A stretch of 56,344 nt of DNA from a virus. The notes under the pieces are model-generated. The model did no database searches. It was given only the letters and a program-made list of their open reading frames with translations, and was not told the origin of the DNA. Each line of letters starts with the position of its first letter. Position 1 is the first letter of the stretch. The translations under genes were made by a program, and so were the position numbers. The DNA lies in the IMG/VR virus record IMGVR_UViG_3300031746_000024, positions 1 to 56,344 of that record; one strand, given 5' to 3'. Below are positions 26,048-34,604 of the stretch, piece by piece.

Positions 26048-27448
26048 ATGGAGACGGCCGCTCAGGGAAGAGGGGTCGGCGGGCTGAACGAGGAGATGAT
26101 CGAGAAGACGATCACCACGGGCGACCTGCTGACAGGCGGTTTGCTGAACCCGATCCAGCAGACCCAGTTCATCACCCTCGTCAAGAAGTTCTCGGTGCTC
26201 CTGCCCATCAGCCGCTTCATCCGGATGCCGCGGCCGCTGATGGACGTGGACAAGCTCTGGATCGGGGAACCGGTCACGGAGTCCGTGGACGAGGCGACGG
26301 ACACTGGCAACCTGGCCCGCGCCAAGTTCCAGCGCATCGTCCTCCGCGCCCAGAAGGTGCGGAGCGCCTGGAACATCACCACCGAGGTGCTCCAGGGGAA
26401 CATCGAGCAGAACGAGTTCGAGCAGACCGTGATGAACACCATGGTCGAGAGGATCTCGACCGACCTCGAAGACCTCGCCATCAACGGCGACACCACCACG
26501 GTCGGGACCACGCCCCGCGACCGCCTGCTCCGCCGCCTCAACGGCTGGAACGTGGCGTCCGAGGGGGCGCACATCCTGGACGCCAAGGGGTCGAGCATCC
26601 AGAAGGGGCTCTTCTCCGAGATGAAGCGCCGGATGCCGAAGCAGTACAAGAACGACCCCGGCCTGCGCTGGCTGGTGGGCGACGCCATCGCCACCGACTG
26701 GGCGGACGTGGTCTCCGACCGCGGCACGATCCTCGGCGACGCCGCCCTCCAGGGCGCCGAGATGGCCCCGCTGGGCACCCCGATGATCCGCGTCCCGCTG
26801 ATCCCGGACGACGCCCCGATCACCATCCTCCAGGCGACCCGCGGCGAGTTCCTGGGCGCGGAGTTCGGCCCGTTCGTCATCTCCTCGACGAACGACACGA
26901 TCAAGATGCAGGTGGACGGCGCCCCGGGCCCCGGAGTCACGATCGTGCTGACCCACGGGACGCTGAACACGGTCGAGGTCGCCAGGCAGATCAACGCCGC
27001 CCTGAAGGCCGCGATCGCCACCCTCGTCCAGGACGTGGCCCGCGACGACCGCGAAGGCCGCCTCCTGATGGAGAGCCCGGTGGTGGGTGCCGCGAGCTCG
27101 ATCACCCTCATGTCGGTGGCGACGGGCGTGCAGGCCTACACCACGCTCGGCCTCCTCGGCGCTCCCCCGTTCCCCGGACCGCCGCCGTTCTGGCCGGTGG
27201 CGAACGTCACCCACAGCGGCGCGGCGGCCGGCACGGCCAACACGGTGTACGAGGGGTCGTACATCTGGCTGGTGAACCCGAAGAACTTCGTGTGGGGCAT
27301 CCTCGACGGGACCCGCATCTTCACGGAGTTCAACAAGAACACCGACCAGATCGAGACGATCGTGTACAACCAGGTGGACGCCCAGGTCGAGAACGTCGAC
27401 GCCTGCGTCAAGGCGAAGAACATCCGGCGCCGCACGCTGGTCATCTGA
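26048..27448 (+). CDS. Major capsid protein (HK97 fold)
   Basis: 466 residues, preceded by AGAGGAGG. HK97-like parts: the N-terminal arm, the P-domain helix LEDLAINGDTTT, GLRWLVGDA, and the A-domain strand YIWLVNPKNFVWGILDG through TIVYNQVDAQVEN. An extra domain at about residues 277-372 (NDTIKMQVDG, LTHGTLNTVEVARQINAAL, LLMESPVVGAASSITL) lies between A-domain strands; its style matches the flagellin/hook IN motif. A Pro/Gly linker (PPFPGPPPFWP) follows it. Codons shift to CGC and GGC, unlike the neighbours, as expected for the most translated gene. Confidence 0.93.
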   Translation: METAAQGRGVGGLNEEMIEKTITTGDLLTGGLLNPIQQTQFITLVKKFSVLLPISRFIRMPRPLMDVDKLWIGEPVTESVDEATDTGNLARAKFQRIVLRAQKVRSAWNITTEVLQGNIEQNEFEQTVMNTMVERISTDLEDLAINGDTTTVGTTPRDRLLRRLNGWNVASEGAHILDAKGSSIQKGLFSEMKRRMPKQYKNDPGLRWLVGDAIATDWADVVSDRGTILGDAALQGAEMAPLGTPMIRVPLIPDDAPITILQATRGEFLGAEFGPFVISSTNDTIKMQVDGAPGPGVTIVLTHGTLNTVEVARQINAALKAAIATLVQDVARDDREGRLLMESPVVGAASSITLMSVATGVQAYTTLGLLGAPPFPGPPPFWPVANVTHSGAAAGTANTVYEGSYIWLVNPKNFVWGILDGTRIFTEFNKNTDQIETIVYNQVDAQVENVDACVKAKNIRRRTLVI

Positions 27449-27474
27449 TCGGCCACGGACACCATGAATCCGAG

Positions 27475-27516
27475 ACGGCAGGTCGGCCCCGGAAGGGGTT
27501 GGCCTGCCGTTTTTGT
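27475..27516 (+). terminator. Strong rho-independent terminator after the capsid gene
   Basis: ACGGCAGGTCGGCCCC - GGAA - GGGGTTGGCCTGCCGT, a 16-bp stem with GU pairs, followed by TTTTTGTTT. It would end or thin transcription after the major capsid gene, so capsid mRNA is more abundant than that of the following connector genes. Confidence 0.92.
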
Positions 27517-27523
27517 TTCGGTC

Positions 27524-27552
27524 TGGACGGTCCCCGGCGCGGCGTGTAGGAT
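27524..27552 (+). promoter_or_regulatory. Promoter restarting transcription after the terminator
   Basis: TGGACG (27524-27529), 17 bases, TAGGAT (27547-27552), placed 8-36 bases behind the terminator T run and 20 bases before the gene at 27572. It lets the connector and tail genes be transcribed separately from capsid. Confidence 0.6.
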
Positions 27553-27571
27553 GGGGTGAGGAGGTCCTTAC

Positions 27572-27955
27572 ATGCCGAGGTACTTCGTGTACCGGTACGG
27601 AGGGGTCCGCCAGGTCATAGGGCCGGGCAGCGGACTCGCGTACACCTTCTCGATGGACACCGTCACCACGGTGGGCGACGAGAGGGACGCGGAGATATTC
27701 CTGCACATGGGGTCCCCGGACAGCGGGTTCTACCTGTTCCGGGAGACGGACCAGTACGGGAACCCGGTCGGGCCGTTCCCCCCGGTGGACCCGGCGAGGC
27801 GCCAGAGCATGATCGACCCGAAGAGGTTCCCGTCGGACAGGATGTCGGGGAGCGTGAGGGCGTGGAGGGTGGCGACCGAGGACATGGCGGACCCAACCCT
27901 CTATTTCCACTTCGTCCGCAGGAAGATGAACTTCGGGCGGGGGGAGCAGTCGTAG
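27572..27955 (+). CDS. Unknown protein after the capsid gene
   Basis: 127 residues preceded by GAGGAGG. Strand-rich N-terminus (MPRYFVYRYGGVRQVIG) with AEIFLHMGSPDSGFYLF and YFHFVRRKMNFG near the end. Its place between capsid and connector genes suggests a head-decoration or completion protein; no family recognised. Confidence 0.65.
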   Translation: MPRYFVYRYGGVRQVIGPGSGLAYTFSMDTVTTVGDERDAEIFLHMGSPDSGFYLFRETDQYGNPVGPFPPVDPARRQSMIDPKRFPSDRMSGSVRAWRVATEDMADPTLYFHFVRRKMNFGRGEQS

Positions 27956-27965
27956 GAGGGGCCTC

Positions 27966-28925
27966 ATGCCCGCAGGATTCGCCTCTGGGCTCCACACGGC
28001 CTTCGCCTACGTCACCATCGAGCAGGTGAGGGCGAACGGCATCCCGGACACCCTCATCGGGGACAACAAGCTCCGGTCCCTCATCCGGCTGGTGAGCCAC
28101 TGGATCAACAAGATCACCGACCAATGGTTCCTCCCCGTCAGGCTGCGCGAGAGGACGGACGGGTCCGACAGCGCCGTCGCCAGGATCCCCAACCTCATCC
28201 CCATCCTGGAGCTCTTCAACCTGATCCTGGAGAAGCCGGGGCTCTTCTCGATGGTCATGCCCGACGTGGCGTACATGGTGAAGCAGCGGTACGTCATGAT
28301 GCTCGACCGGCACATCAGGCTGCCCATGCAGCCGCACTTCGTCGTGCTGGACGGGGTGTTCGGGTGGCTGGTCGACGACTACGTGAAGGCGAAGACGAGG
28401 ACGGTCCAGCCCCTGGTCGTGTCCAACGCTGACATCACGGGAATCCCCGACCCGAAGGAGATCTTCGTGGACAGCGTGGACGGGTTCGCCGTGGGGGACG
28501 CCATCCTTATCGGTAACGACCCGGAGCCGAAGTCCTACCCAGGCATCGTGACCGGCGTCATCGACACGCCCCCGCTCAAGGTGGTCTTCGAGCCCATCGT
28601 CCCCTTCAGCCTCCCCGCCGGGGTGGCGGTGTCGAGGTACGGGAGGGTGCCGGACCTGATCCAGTACGCGGCCATGCTCCTCATCAGGGACAAGATCCAG
28701 GGAGGGTGGGGGAACGTCGGGAGCTACGACACATCCGAGTCCCCCGGGGGGATCGGGACCAGGCTGAACAGCGAGTCGGTCGAGGGGTACTCCTACTCCC
28801 TGTCGCCCCTGAAGGCGATCAACGGGCCGGGAGGGGGGGCCATGACGACGGGCAACGCAGAGGTGGACGACATCCTCTACCAGTTCACCTCCAGCTCCGG
28901 CGGACTCTACGTGGGGTACGCGTAA
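27966..28925 (+). CDS. Head-tail connector (gp6/adaptor-type) protein
   Basis: 319 residues. The N-terminal helical part (VTIEQVRANGIPDTLIGDNK...LIRLVSHWINKITDQWF) resembles phage head-tail adaptors. It is split from a C-terminal helical part (DLIQYAAMLLIRDKIQG) by an inserted beta domain containing FVDSVDGFAVGDAILIGND, which also occurs in sheath-like proteins. The final Gly/Ser-rich tail is typical. Placed between capsid and tail-terminator genes, it likely joins the portal to the tail. Confidence 0.7.
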   Translation: MPAGFASGLHTAFAYVTIEQVRANGIPDTLIGDNKLRSLIRLVSHWINKITDQWFLPVRLRERTDGSDSAVARIPNLIPILELFNLILEKPGLFSMVMPDVAYMVKQRYVMMLDRHIRLPMQPHFVVLDGVFGWLVDDYVKAKTRTVQPLVVSNADITGIPDPKEIFVDSVDGFAVGDAILIGNDPEPKSYPGIVTGVIDTPPLKVVFEPIVPFSLPAGVAVSRYGRVPDLIQYAAMLLIRDKIQGGWGNVGSYDTSESPGGIGTRLNSESVEGYSYSLSPLKAINGPGGGAMTTGNAEVDDILYQFTSSSGGLYVGYA

Positions 28926-28926
28926 G

Positions 28927-29370
28927 ATGCTTCCCTTCACCTCGGGGAACCCGGTGAGGATCAACCGGATCAAGGTGGGGATCCGGGTGCTCTCCGTGTC
29001 TAACACGGTGAAGGACGCGGACTACCGCGAGGCCAAGGAGAACCGCGTCTACTCCGACCCCGTAGAGGTCATCGGGCAGTGGGTGGGGGGCGAGTCCTCG
29101 TTCAAGCTGGAGCGCACCATGACGGGCGACTCCCTCCCGACCACGGGGCACATCGTCTTCCGGTTCAAGGAGCTCGACGCCGTCCAGCCCGGCTTCCTCC
29201 CGAAGAAGGGGGACCGGGTCGTGTCGGTCAACGGGATCCCGTCGGAGTGGACCATCATCAAGGCCTCGAAGGGCAGCCCCCTCTACGGGAACCGCACCAA
29301 GTCCTTCGCGAGGCCGATCCTGCTCCACGTCGACCTGGAGCAGACGAGGAAGAAGTTCGGGTCCATCTGA
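28927..29370 (+). CDS. Probable head-closure (stopper) protein
   Basis: 147 residues, strand-rich (RINRIKVGIRVLSVSNTV, HIVFRFKELD, GDRVVSVNG). The GDRVVSVNG and WTIIKAS elements and the position after the adaptor agree with small head-closure proteins of the gp16/FII type. The family is not certain. It starts two bases after the adaptor stop, so coupling is likely. It ends just before palindrome copy 2. Confidence 0.55.
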   Translation: MLPFTSGNPVRINRIKVGIRVLSVSNTVKDADYREAKENRVYSDPVEVIGQWVGGESSFKLERTMTGDSLPTTGHIVFRFKELDAVQPGFLPKKGDRVVSVNGIPSEWTIIKASKGSPLYGNRTKSFARPILLHVDLEQTRKKFGSI

Positions 29371-29373
29371 GGC

Positions 29374-29390
29374 GCGCATGCCGTATGCGC
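29374..29390 (+). repeat. 17-base palindrome, copy 2 (one mismatch)
   Basis: GCGCATGCCGTATGCGC, with one arm mismatch relative to copies 1 and 3. It begins four bases after the stop at 29370 and covers the ATG at 29378, so protein binding or RNA folding here would directly affect translation of the next gene. Confidence 0.7.
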
Positions 29391-29947
29391 GTAAGGCCGT
29401 GGCGTTCTCCATCAGGATCGCCCCGAGGGGCAAGTACGAGAAGCTCATCCGGGACCTCGGGAAGGTCGAGAAGATCCTGGAGGGGGAGAGGACGGACGCG
29501 GCCCTCCGGGAGCTGGCGACGGCCGGGAAGGACTTCATCGTCGACGGCATCAAGAACGGGCGGGAGGGCTGGCACCAACTGAACGAGATCACGAAGAGGC
29601 TGAAGGGCGGGGGGGACGTCCTGATCGACTCCGGCTCGTTCATGGGCGCGATGTCGGTCTGGAAGGAGGGGAAGAGGTGGTTCGGGGGGCTCCCCAGCGG
29701 GGTCAAGGGGGACAAGGGGCAGGACCTGAACCTCGTGGGCCTGGTGCACGAGTGGGGCGCGACGGTGCCGGTAACGGACGCGATGAGGGGCTTCTTCCTG
29801 GCCAACGGGGTCCCGCTCCGGCCGGAGACGACCCACCTCACCATCCCGCCGAGGCCGTGGTTCGCCCCCGCGGTCGTCGAGCTCCACGCGTTCGCGGGGG
29901 AGGTGCTGCGGCCCCTGATCGACTCCCTTCTTGAGGAGATAGGGTAG
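29378..29947 (+). CDS. HK97 gp10-like / virion morphogenesis protein
   Basis: 189 residues. The region LVHEWGATVPVTDAMRGFF and the closing IPPRPWFAPAVVE are the signature of phage virion morphogenesis or minor tail Z proteins, which help complete the tail or connect it to the head. The N-terminus is helical and basic. The ATG lies in the palindrome with GAGG five bases before it. The stop shares a base with the next GTG. The call is good for family and less so for the exact role. Confidence 0.8.
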   Translation: MPYARKAVAFSIRIAPRGKYEKLIRDLGKVEKILEGERTDAALRELATAGKDFIVDGIKNGREGWHQLNEITKRLKGGGDVLIDSGSFMGAMSVWKEGKRWFGGLPSGVKGDKGQDLNLVGLVHEWGATVPVTDAMRGFFLANGVPLRPETTHLTIPPRPWFAPAVVELHAFAGEVLRPLIDSLLEEIG

Positions 29948-31290
29948 TGCCGGTCCACGTCTACTGCATGAGGGGCGGGGTGGGGACCCCGGCGCCGGTA
30001 CTCCCGGCGACGGTGTCGAGGGCCTTCGTCGACCCCGAGGTGGGGACCATGCTGCGCAAGCTGAACCCGGACGAGACGGCCTACGACGCCGGTGGGGCGT
30101 ACTACGAGGCCGAGGTCTCGTCGCCCAACCTGGTGGGGGAGAAGATCACGGAGCTGTTCGCCTTCCAGGCGTTCTGGGGCGTGGAGCCCGCCATACCGGG
30201 CCTGCCGCCGTCCCAGGCGGCCGCCGTCGCGTTCCAGGTGTCGAACGACGGCGGGGCCACGTGGCTGGTGTGGCAGGACTCCGTCTCGTCGTGGGTCCCG
30301 GCCGCCGGGCCCCTGCTCGGGTTCTTCAACGACGCCCTCACGGTGGACCGGAGGATCCCCCTGCTCCCGTGGGGGGACCCGCACCAGGTGCGGTTCCGCG
30401 TCAGGATGACCCCCGGGGCGGGTGGGCTCCAGAGGCCGGTGGTGTACGGGCTCGCCCTGTTCAACCGGCACGACATGGACATCTCCGAGGACTGCGCGAG
30501 GTCCGTCAAGAGGCACCTCGACGACGTCGTCAAGGTGCCCATGTACTACATGGCCGAGCTGGCCGTCCCCTCCGCGACGATAACCATCGAGAGCGGGATC
30601 GGGCTCGACGTCAGCGTGCGGGAGCCCATCAAGGTCTACAACCTCACGGCGGACCCGGCCAGGAACGTCAACCTATTCTCCTCCCTCGGGGGGCCGGACG
30701 GGAGGACCATCTCGATGGTGGCCGTGCAGGCCGGGCCGGTCGAGGTCCAGTTCACCGGGGTGCCGGACGTCTTCATCGGGGCCGAGGAGTTCTTCCAGGT
30801 CAGCAAGATGCCGTCGGTGGTGGTCTTCACGCCGAGCATGTCCCAGTACAACCCCACGAGGCACTGGTGGCCCGAGCCGGAGGTGTCGCAGTCGAGGGGG
30901 GTTGGGAGGCTGATGCGCCCCCGGCAGTTCTACAAGATCGACATGTCCATCCGGGTCCAGTCCTCCCTGAACAGGGAGGCGAGGCAGATGACGGACGCGG
31001 TGGTCCGCGTCCTCGACGTGGGGATGTACTTCGACTCGGTGGCGAACGGGGAGAGGTACTGCGTATTCGCCCAGGAGAGCAGCGTCAGGGAGGACCGGGT
31101 GGCGCAGGGGATCTGGATCGGGGCCGTGAACATCGTCGTCTTCGGGAAGATGTGGATCGCCGAGGAGGCGGGCGAGGTGGAGACCGTCAGGCAGATCGTG
31201 GCCTCGGTGGGGGCCCAGCACACTTGCAACTTGCTTTTGCCGGAGCACCTCCGTAGAGTATACCGGGAGAGGATCGAGGTCTCCGAATAG
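29947..31290 (+). CDS. Unknown large tail or neck protein
   Basis: 447 residues from GTG, with GAGGAGAT upstream. Strand-rich and without coiled coils. A region with VAFQVSNDGGATWLVW and later RVRMTPGAGGLQRPVVYG suggests beta-sandwich domains; the C-terminal 130 residues (RQFYKIDMSIRVQSSLNREARQM, then IWIGAVNIVVFGKMW) resemble tail-terminator proteins in outline. Possibly a tail-completion protein fused to a decoration domain. It precedes the sheath gene in the same unit. Not firmly recognised. Confidence 0.55.
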   Translation: MPVHVYCMRGGVGTPAPVLPATVSRAFVDPEVGTMLRKLNPDETAYDAGGAYYEAEVSSPNLVGEKITELFAFQAFWGVEPAIPGLPPSQAAAVAFQVSNDGGATWLVWQDSVSSWVPAAGPLLGFFNDALTVDRRIPLLPWGDPHQVRFRVRMTPGAGGLQRPVVYGLALFNRHDMDISEDCARSVKRHLDDVVKVPMYYMAELAVPSATITIESGIGLDVSVREPIKVYNLTADPARNVNLFSSLGGPDGRTISMVAVQAGPVEVQFTGVPDVFIGAEEFFQVSKMPSVVVFTPSMSQYNPTRHWWPEPEVSQSRGVGRLMRPRQFYKIDMSIRVQSSLNREARQMTDAVVRVLDVGMYFDSVANGERYCVFAQESSVREDRVAQGIWIGAVNIVVFGKMWIAEEAGEVETVRQIVASVGAQHTCNLLLPEHLRRVYRERIEVSE

Positions 31291-31300
31291 GGGATTTCCA

Positions 31301-31516
31301 ATGCCGGAAGCCCAGAAGAAGCGGGTCCTCATGAGCATCAGCCGGAGCATGGTCTCGATGGACGCCCCCGGAGGGGGGATCCATTTCATGCCCTCCCAGC
31401 GCCTGGAGGTCTCCGAGGCGGACTTCGCCAGCCCCCAGGTCCAGAAGCTGCTGCGGTCGAAGTTCCTGGTGGACGTGACCGCGGCCGGGGAGAGGCGGAG
31501 GGCCGGGGCGAGGTGA
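31301..31516 (+). CDS. Unknown 71-residue protein before the sheath
   Basis: Small basic protein with AGGGGA before the ATG. It has ISRSMVSMDAPGGGIHFM and a helix with FASPQVQKLLRSKFLVDV. Sheath operons often have a small basic factor here, but no family is seen. The gap of 67 bases to the sheath gene is one of the longer ones in this module. Confidence 0.55.
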   Translation: MPEAQKKRVLMSISRSMVSMDAPGGGIHFMPSQRLEVSEADFASPQVQKLLRSKFLVDVTAAGERRRAGAR

Positions 31517-31583
31517 CCGCCCCCTGTCCACGGAGTCAGGTCGCCCGAGTGACGGGGCAGAGATCCGATGAAAGGACGGCCAC

Positions 31584-33572
31584 ATGCCTCTTGCCGGAAT
31601 TGAGACACTGCATCCCGACGTGTTCGTCATCGAGCAGGCCGGGATCCCGCGCATCGTCGGCGTCAGCGTCAACACGGGCGGGTTCGTCGGGATCACCGAG
31701 AAGGGGCCCACGGACAGGGCCGACCTCGTCACCAGCACGACCCAGTTCGTCGAGAAGTACGGGGACTACTACCTGGGGTCCCTCCTACGCCCCTCCGTCC
31801 AGGCCTTCTTCGACCAGGGCGGCGCGCGGTGCTTCGTAGCCAGGGTGGTCGGGCAGGGCGCGACCATCGCGGACACGATGCTCGTGAACCACGAGGGCAA
31901 CGCCGCGATCGACGCGAACGCCATCTCCGAGGGCGCGTGGGGGAACAACGTCTCCCTCTCCACGGAGCGGTGGAGGGCGACGATCGCCGCGGCCACGGTC
32001 GGATTCGGCTCGACCCAGATCCCGGTGTCCTCGCTCCGCAACGCGAAGCTCGGCGACCTCGTCCGGGTCTACGACCCTGTGAGCCTGAACGTCGCCTACG
32101 CGTTCGTGGTCTCCATCGACGTGGCGAACCGGTTCCTGAACGTCAGGCCCGTCCAGGGACTCCCCGCCGGGTTCACCTTCCCGGTAGGGAGCCTGGTCCA
32201 CTGCGCGACCGACCACCGCCTGGTGACGGCGACCGCCGAGGCCCTGGCGAACGGGGCCACCTCGGTGGTCCTGGCCAACACCGGGAACCTGGCCGTCGGG
32301 GCGCGGGTGTACTTCGACGACGGATTCAACTACGCGTCGGTCATCGTGGACAGGATCGACGGGAAGCAGATCCGGTTCCAGCCCATTTCCATCACGGCGG
32401 GCGCGACTCTCCCCTCGGGGACCCTCGCGGCCTCGATGGAGTTCAACCTCAAGGTCTACGAGAAGGGGAAGTTCCGCGAGTCCTTCGAGGGGCTCTCGAT
32501 GGAGAGCACCTGCACGAGGGACTACTTCGGCATCCGGCTCGCCGGGCAGTCGAACGAGTCCAAGATGATCTCGGTCGTCGACCTGTTCCCGGCCCTCGCG
32601 GACCTGAACATGGCGGTCCCGATGCCGGTGGTGAACCAGGGGTTCAACGGGGGGACCGAGGGCGCGGTGGTCACGGACAACGACTACATCGGGTCCGACA
32701 CGAGCCCGAAGAGCGGGATGTTCCTGCTCAGCGAGTCGCCGGACCTCAACTTCTTCTCGATCCCCGGCGTGGCGACGGTGGCGGTCTCGAAGGCCGCGGC
32801 GGACTGGGCCGACCTCATGCAGAGGTTCGTGGCGGTCCTCGACGCCCCGCTGGCCTACGACGAGCCGATGGAGGTCATCAACTTCCGCAACATCGAGGCC
32901 AACTTCGACACCTCCTACGCCGCCCTGTACTACCCGTGGGTGATCGTGCGGGACCCGAACAACGCGAACGCCAGGATGGCCCTCCCGCCGTCCGGGTTCG
33001 TCCAGGGCGTGTACGCGAACATCGGGGCGACCAGGGGCGTCCACTACGCCCCCGCCAACGTCGCCCTGCGCGGGGTCCTCGACCTGACCTACAACGTGAG
33101 CGACGGGGAGCAGGACCTCCTGAACCCCATCGGGATCAACGTCATCCGGTCCTTCCAGGGGGAGGGGATCCGGGTGTGGGGGGCGAGGACGCTGACATCG
33201 TACAAGGACGGGCGGCACTACGTGAACGTCCGGCGCCTCCTGAACTACATCAAGGAGTCGCTCCGCACCGGGCTCCGGTTCGCCATCTTCGAGCTGAACG
33301 AGCAGAGGACCTGGCAGACCGTGGAGCAGGCGGTGTCCGAGTTCCTCGGCTCCATGTTCCAGAGGGGGATGCTCTTCTCCCCGGACGGGACGCCGGACCG
33401 GGCGTTCTTCTGCAAGTGCGACTCCGAGATCAACCCCGACTCCGAGAGGCGCGAGGGGCGCATGAACATCGAGATCGGGGTCAACCCTCCGCTGCCCGCC
33501 GAGTTCATCGTCTGCCGGATCGGCCTCTGGGACGGCGGGAGCACGGTCGAGGAGGAGCTGGCCCGGAGGTAG
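31584..33572 (+). CDS. Tail sheath protein
   Basis: 662 residues. Contractile sheath subunit. The N-terminal core (HPDVFVIEQ, GVSVNTGGFVGITEKGP) and the C-terminal core (GIRVWGARTLT, YVNVRRLLNYIKESL, FLGSMFQRGMLF, EFIVCRIGLWDGG) are family landmarks. An inserted domain at about residues 135-285 made of short beta repeats (KLGDLVRVYDPVS, NLAVGARVYFDDGF) would project from the sheath surface. AAGGA lies before the ATG. The next genes are the tube proteins. Very secure. Confidence 0.95.
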   Translation: MPLAGIETLHPDVFVIEQAGIPRIVGVSVNTGGFVGITEKGPTDRADLVTSTTQFVEKYGDYYLGSLLRPSVQAFFDQGGARCFVARVVGQGATIADTMLVNHEGNAAIDANAISEGAWGNNVSLSTERWRATIAAATVGFGSTQIPVSSLRNAKLGDLVRVYDPVSLNVAYAFVVSIDVANRFLNVRPVQGLPAGFTFPVGSLVHCATDHRLVTATAEALANGATSVVLANTGNLAVGARVYFDDGFNYASVIVDRIDGKQIRFQPISITAGATLPSGTLAASMEFNLKVYEKGKFRESFEGLSMESTCTRDYFGIRLAGQSNESKMISVVDLFPALADLNMAVPMPVVNQGFNGGTEGAVVTDNDYIGSDTSPKSGMFLLSESPDLNFFSIPGVATVAVSKAAADWADLMQRFVAVLDAPLAYDEPMEVINFRNIEANFDTSYAALYYPWVIVRDPNNANARMALPPSGFVQGVYANIGATRGVHYAPANVALRGVLDLTYNVSDGEQDLLNPIGINVIRSFQGEGIRVWGARTLTSYKDGRHYVNVRRLLNYIKESLRTGLRFAIFELNEQRTWQTVEQAVSEFLGSMFQRGMLFSPDGTPDRAFFCKCDSEINPDSERREGRMNIEIGVNPPLPAEFIVCRIGLWDGGSTVEEELARR

Positions 33573-33575
33573 CAG

Positions 33576-34073
33576 GTGGCCGACAACATCGCCCCCCCTA
33601 CGAGGCAGCTGAAGCCCCTTGGAGGGGAGACGGGGCAGGAAGACCCGAGGTTCGGCTTCAGGTACAGCTTCAACGTGCTCACGAGGCCGATCCGGGGGCA
33701 GTTCTCGAAGGTGAGTGGGCTCAGCGAGGAGATCGAGGTCGTGGAGATGCGGGACGGGACCGACCCGTTCCAGGTCAGGAAGATCGCTGGGACGAACCAG
33801 GGGGGCCAGATCACGCTGGAGAGGGGGATCGTTTCCCAGAGGGACCACCTCATCCGGTGGTTCGGGGACGTGAAGAAGAAGAGCGGACAGTACTGGGCGG
33901 ACGTGACCGTGGGGGTTTGGGGGCGGCCGGAGGACAAGGATACGGTCATGGACGTGAAGATCAGGTCCGGGTGGCCCAGCAGGTACGAGATCGGCGACCT
34001 TGACGCGAAGTCCTCGGAGATAGCCGTGGAGGTTCTCACGGTCGTCCACGAGGGTCTCGAATACGTGAGGTGA
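33576..34073 (+). CDS. Tail tube protein 1 (gp19-like)
   Basis: 165 residues from GTG. Tube subunit of the gp19/TIGR02241 family: FGFRYSFNVL, FSKVSGLSEEIEVVEMRDGT, ITLERGIV, then PSRYEIGDLDAKSSEIAVEVLTVVHEGLEYV split by short linkers. It forms the inner channel of the contractile tail. The N-terminal 20 residues (NIAPPTRQLKPLG) are a flexible extension not shared with the second tube protein. It starts four bases after the sheath stop. Confidence 0.9.
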   Translation: MADNIAPPTRQLKPLGGETGQEDPRFGFRYSFNVLTRPIRGQFSKVSGLSEEIEVVEMRDGTDPFQVRKIAGTNQGGQITLERGIVSQRDHLIRWFGDVKKKSGQYWADVTVGVWGRPEDKDTVMDVKIRSGWPSRYEIGDLDAKSSEIAVEVLTVVHEGLEYVR

Positions 34074-34076
34074 GCA

Positions 34077-34541
34077 ATGGCAGAGACAAGGCTTTCCGAC
34101 CCCGTCGCCAACTTCCGCTTCATCGTGGTCTCGACGCGGTGCCGGGCGGGGTTCTCGAAGGTCACGGGGATGAAGGAGGAGAGCGAGGTCATCGAGTACC
34201 GCGAGGGGACGGACAGCGCGTTCCTCCAGAAGTACCCCGGGATGCGCAAGTACCCGGAGGCGACGTTCGAGCGCGGGCTGACGCAGGAGGCGATGGCCCT
34301 CGTCGAGTGGCGGAACGCCGTCATCAGGGGGAAGAACTACAAGGACCGCATCCAGGTCGACATCCAGACGTGCCCGGGGACCATGGCCAGGTCCGTCGTC
34401 TTCCCGAAGTCGTGGCCGAGCGGTCTGGAGATCTCGGACATGGACGCGAAGGCGAGCGAGATCGCCATCGAGACCATGACGATCCAGCACGAGGGCAACG
34501 AGGACCTGGCGGTCATCCCGACGATCTTCAAGAACGTGTAG
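34077..34541 (+). CDS. Tail tube protein 2 (gp19-like)
   Basis: 154 residues, a diverged paralogue of tube protein 1 with the same core: FRFIVVSTRCRAGFSKVTGM, EVIEYREGTD, ATFERGL, LEISDMDAKASEIAIETM. Two gp19-type genes in tandem occur in phages and in PVC/Afp-like injection systems, where one forms the main tube and the other the tube-baseplate initiator. Which does what cannot be told here. Confidence 0.88.
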   Translation: MAETRLSDPVANFRFIVVSTRCRAGFSKVTGMKEESEVIEYREGTDSAFLQKYPGMRKYPEATFERGLTQEAMALVEWRNAVIRGKNYKDRIQVDIQTCPGTMARSVVFPKSWPSGLEISDMDAKASEIAIETMTIQHEGNEDLAVIPTIFKNV

Positions 34542-34544
34542 CCT

Positions 34545-34565
34545 CCCGCCGAGTGGGTCGGCGGG
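34545..34565 (+). terminator. 8-bp hairpin after the tube gene
   Basis: CCCGCCGA - GTGGG - TCGGCGGG, perfect stem, followed only by TGAGAACGTGTTT. Probably a weak terminator or mRNA stabiliser that lowers expression of the chaperone and tape measure compared with sheath and tube. Confidence 0.55.
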
Positions 34566-34604
34566 TGAGAACGTGTTTACGGGGCGGTGCCCCAGGAGGA
34601 AACC

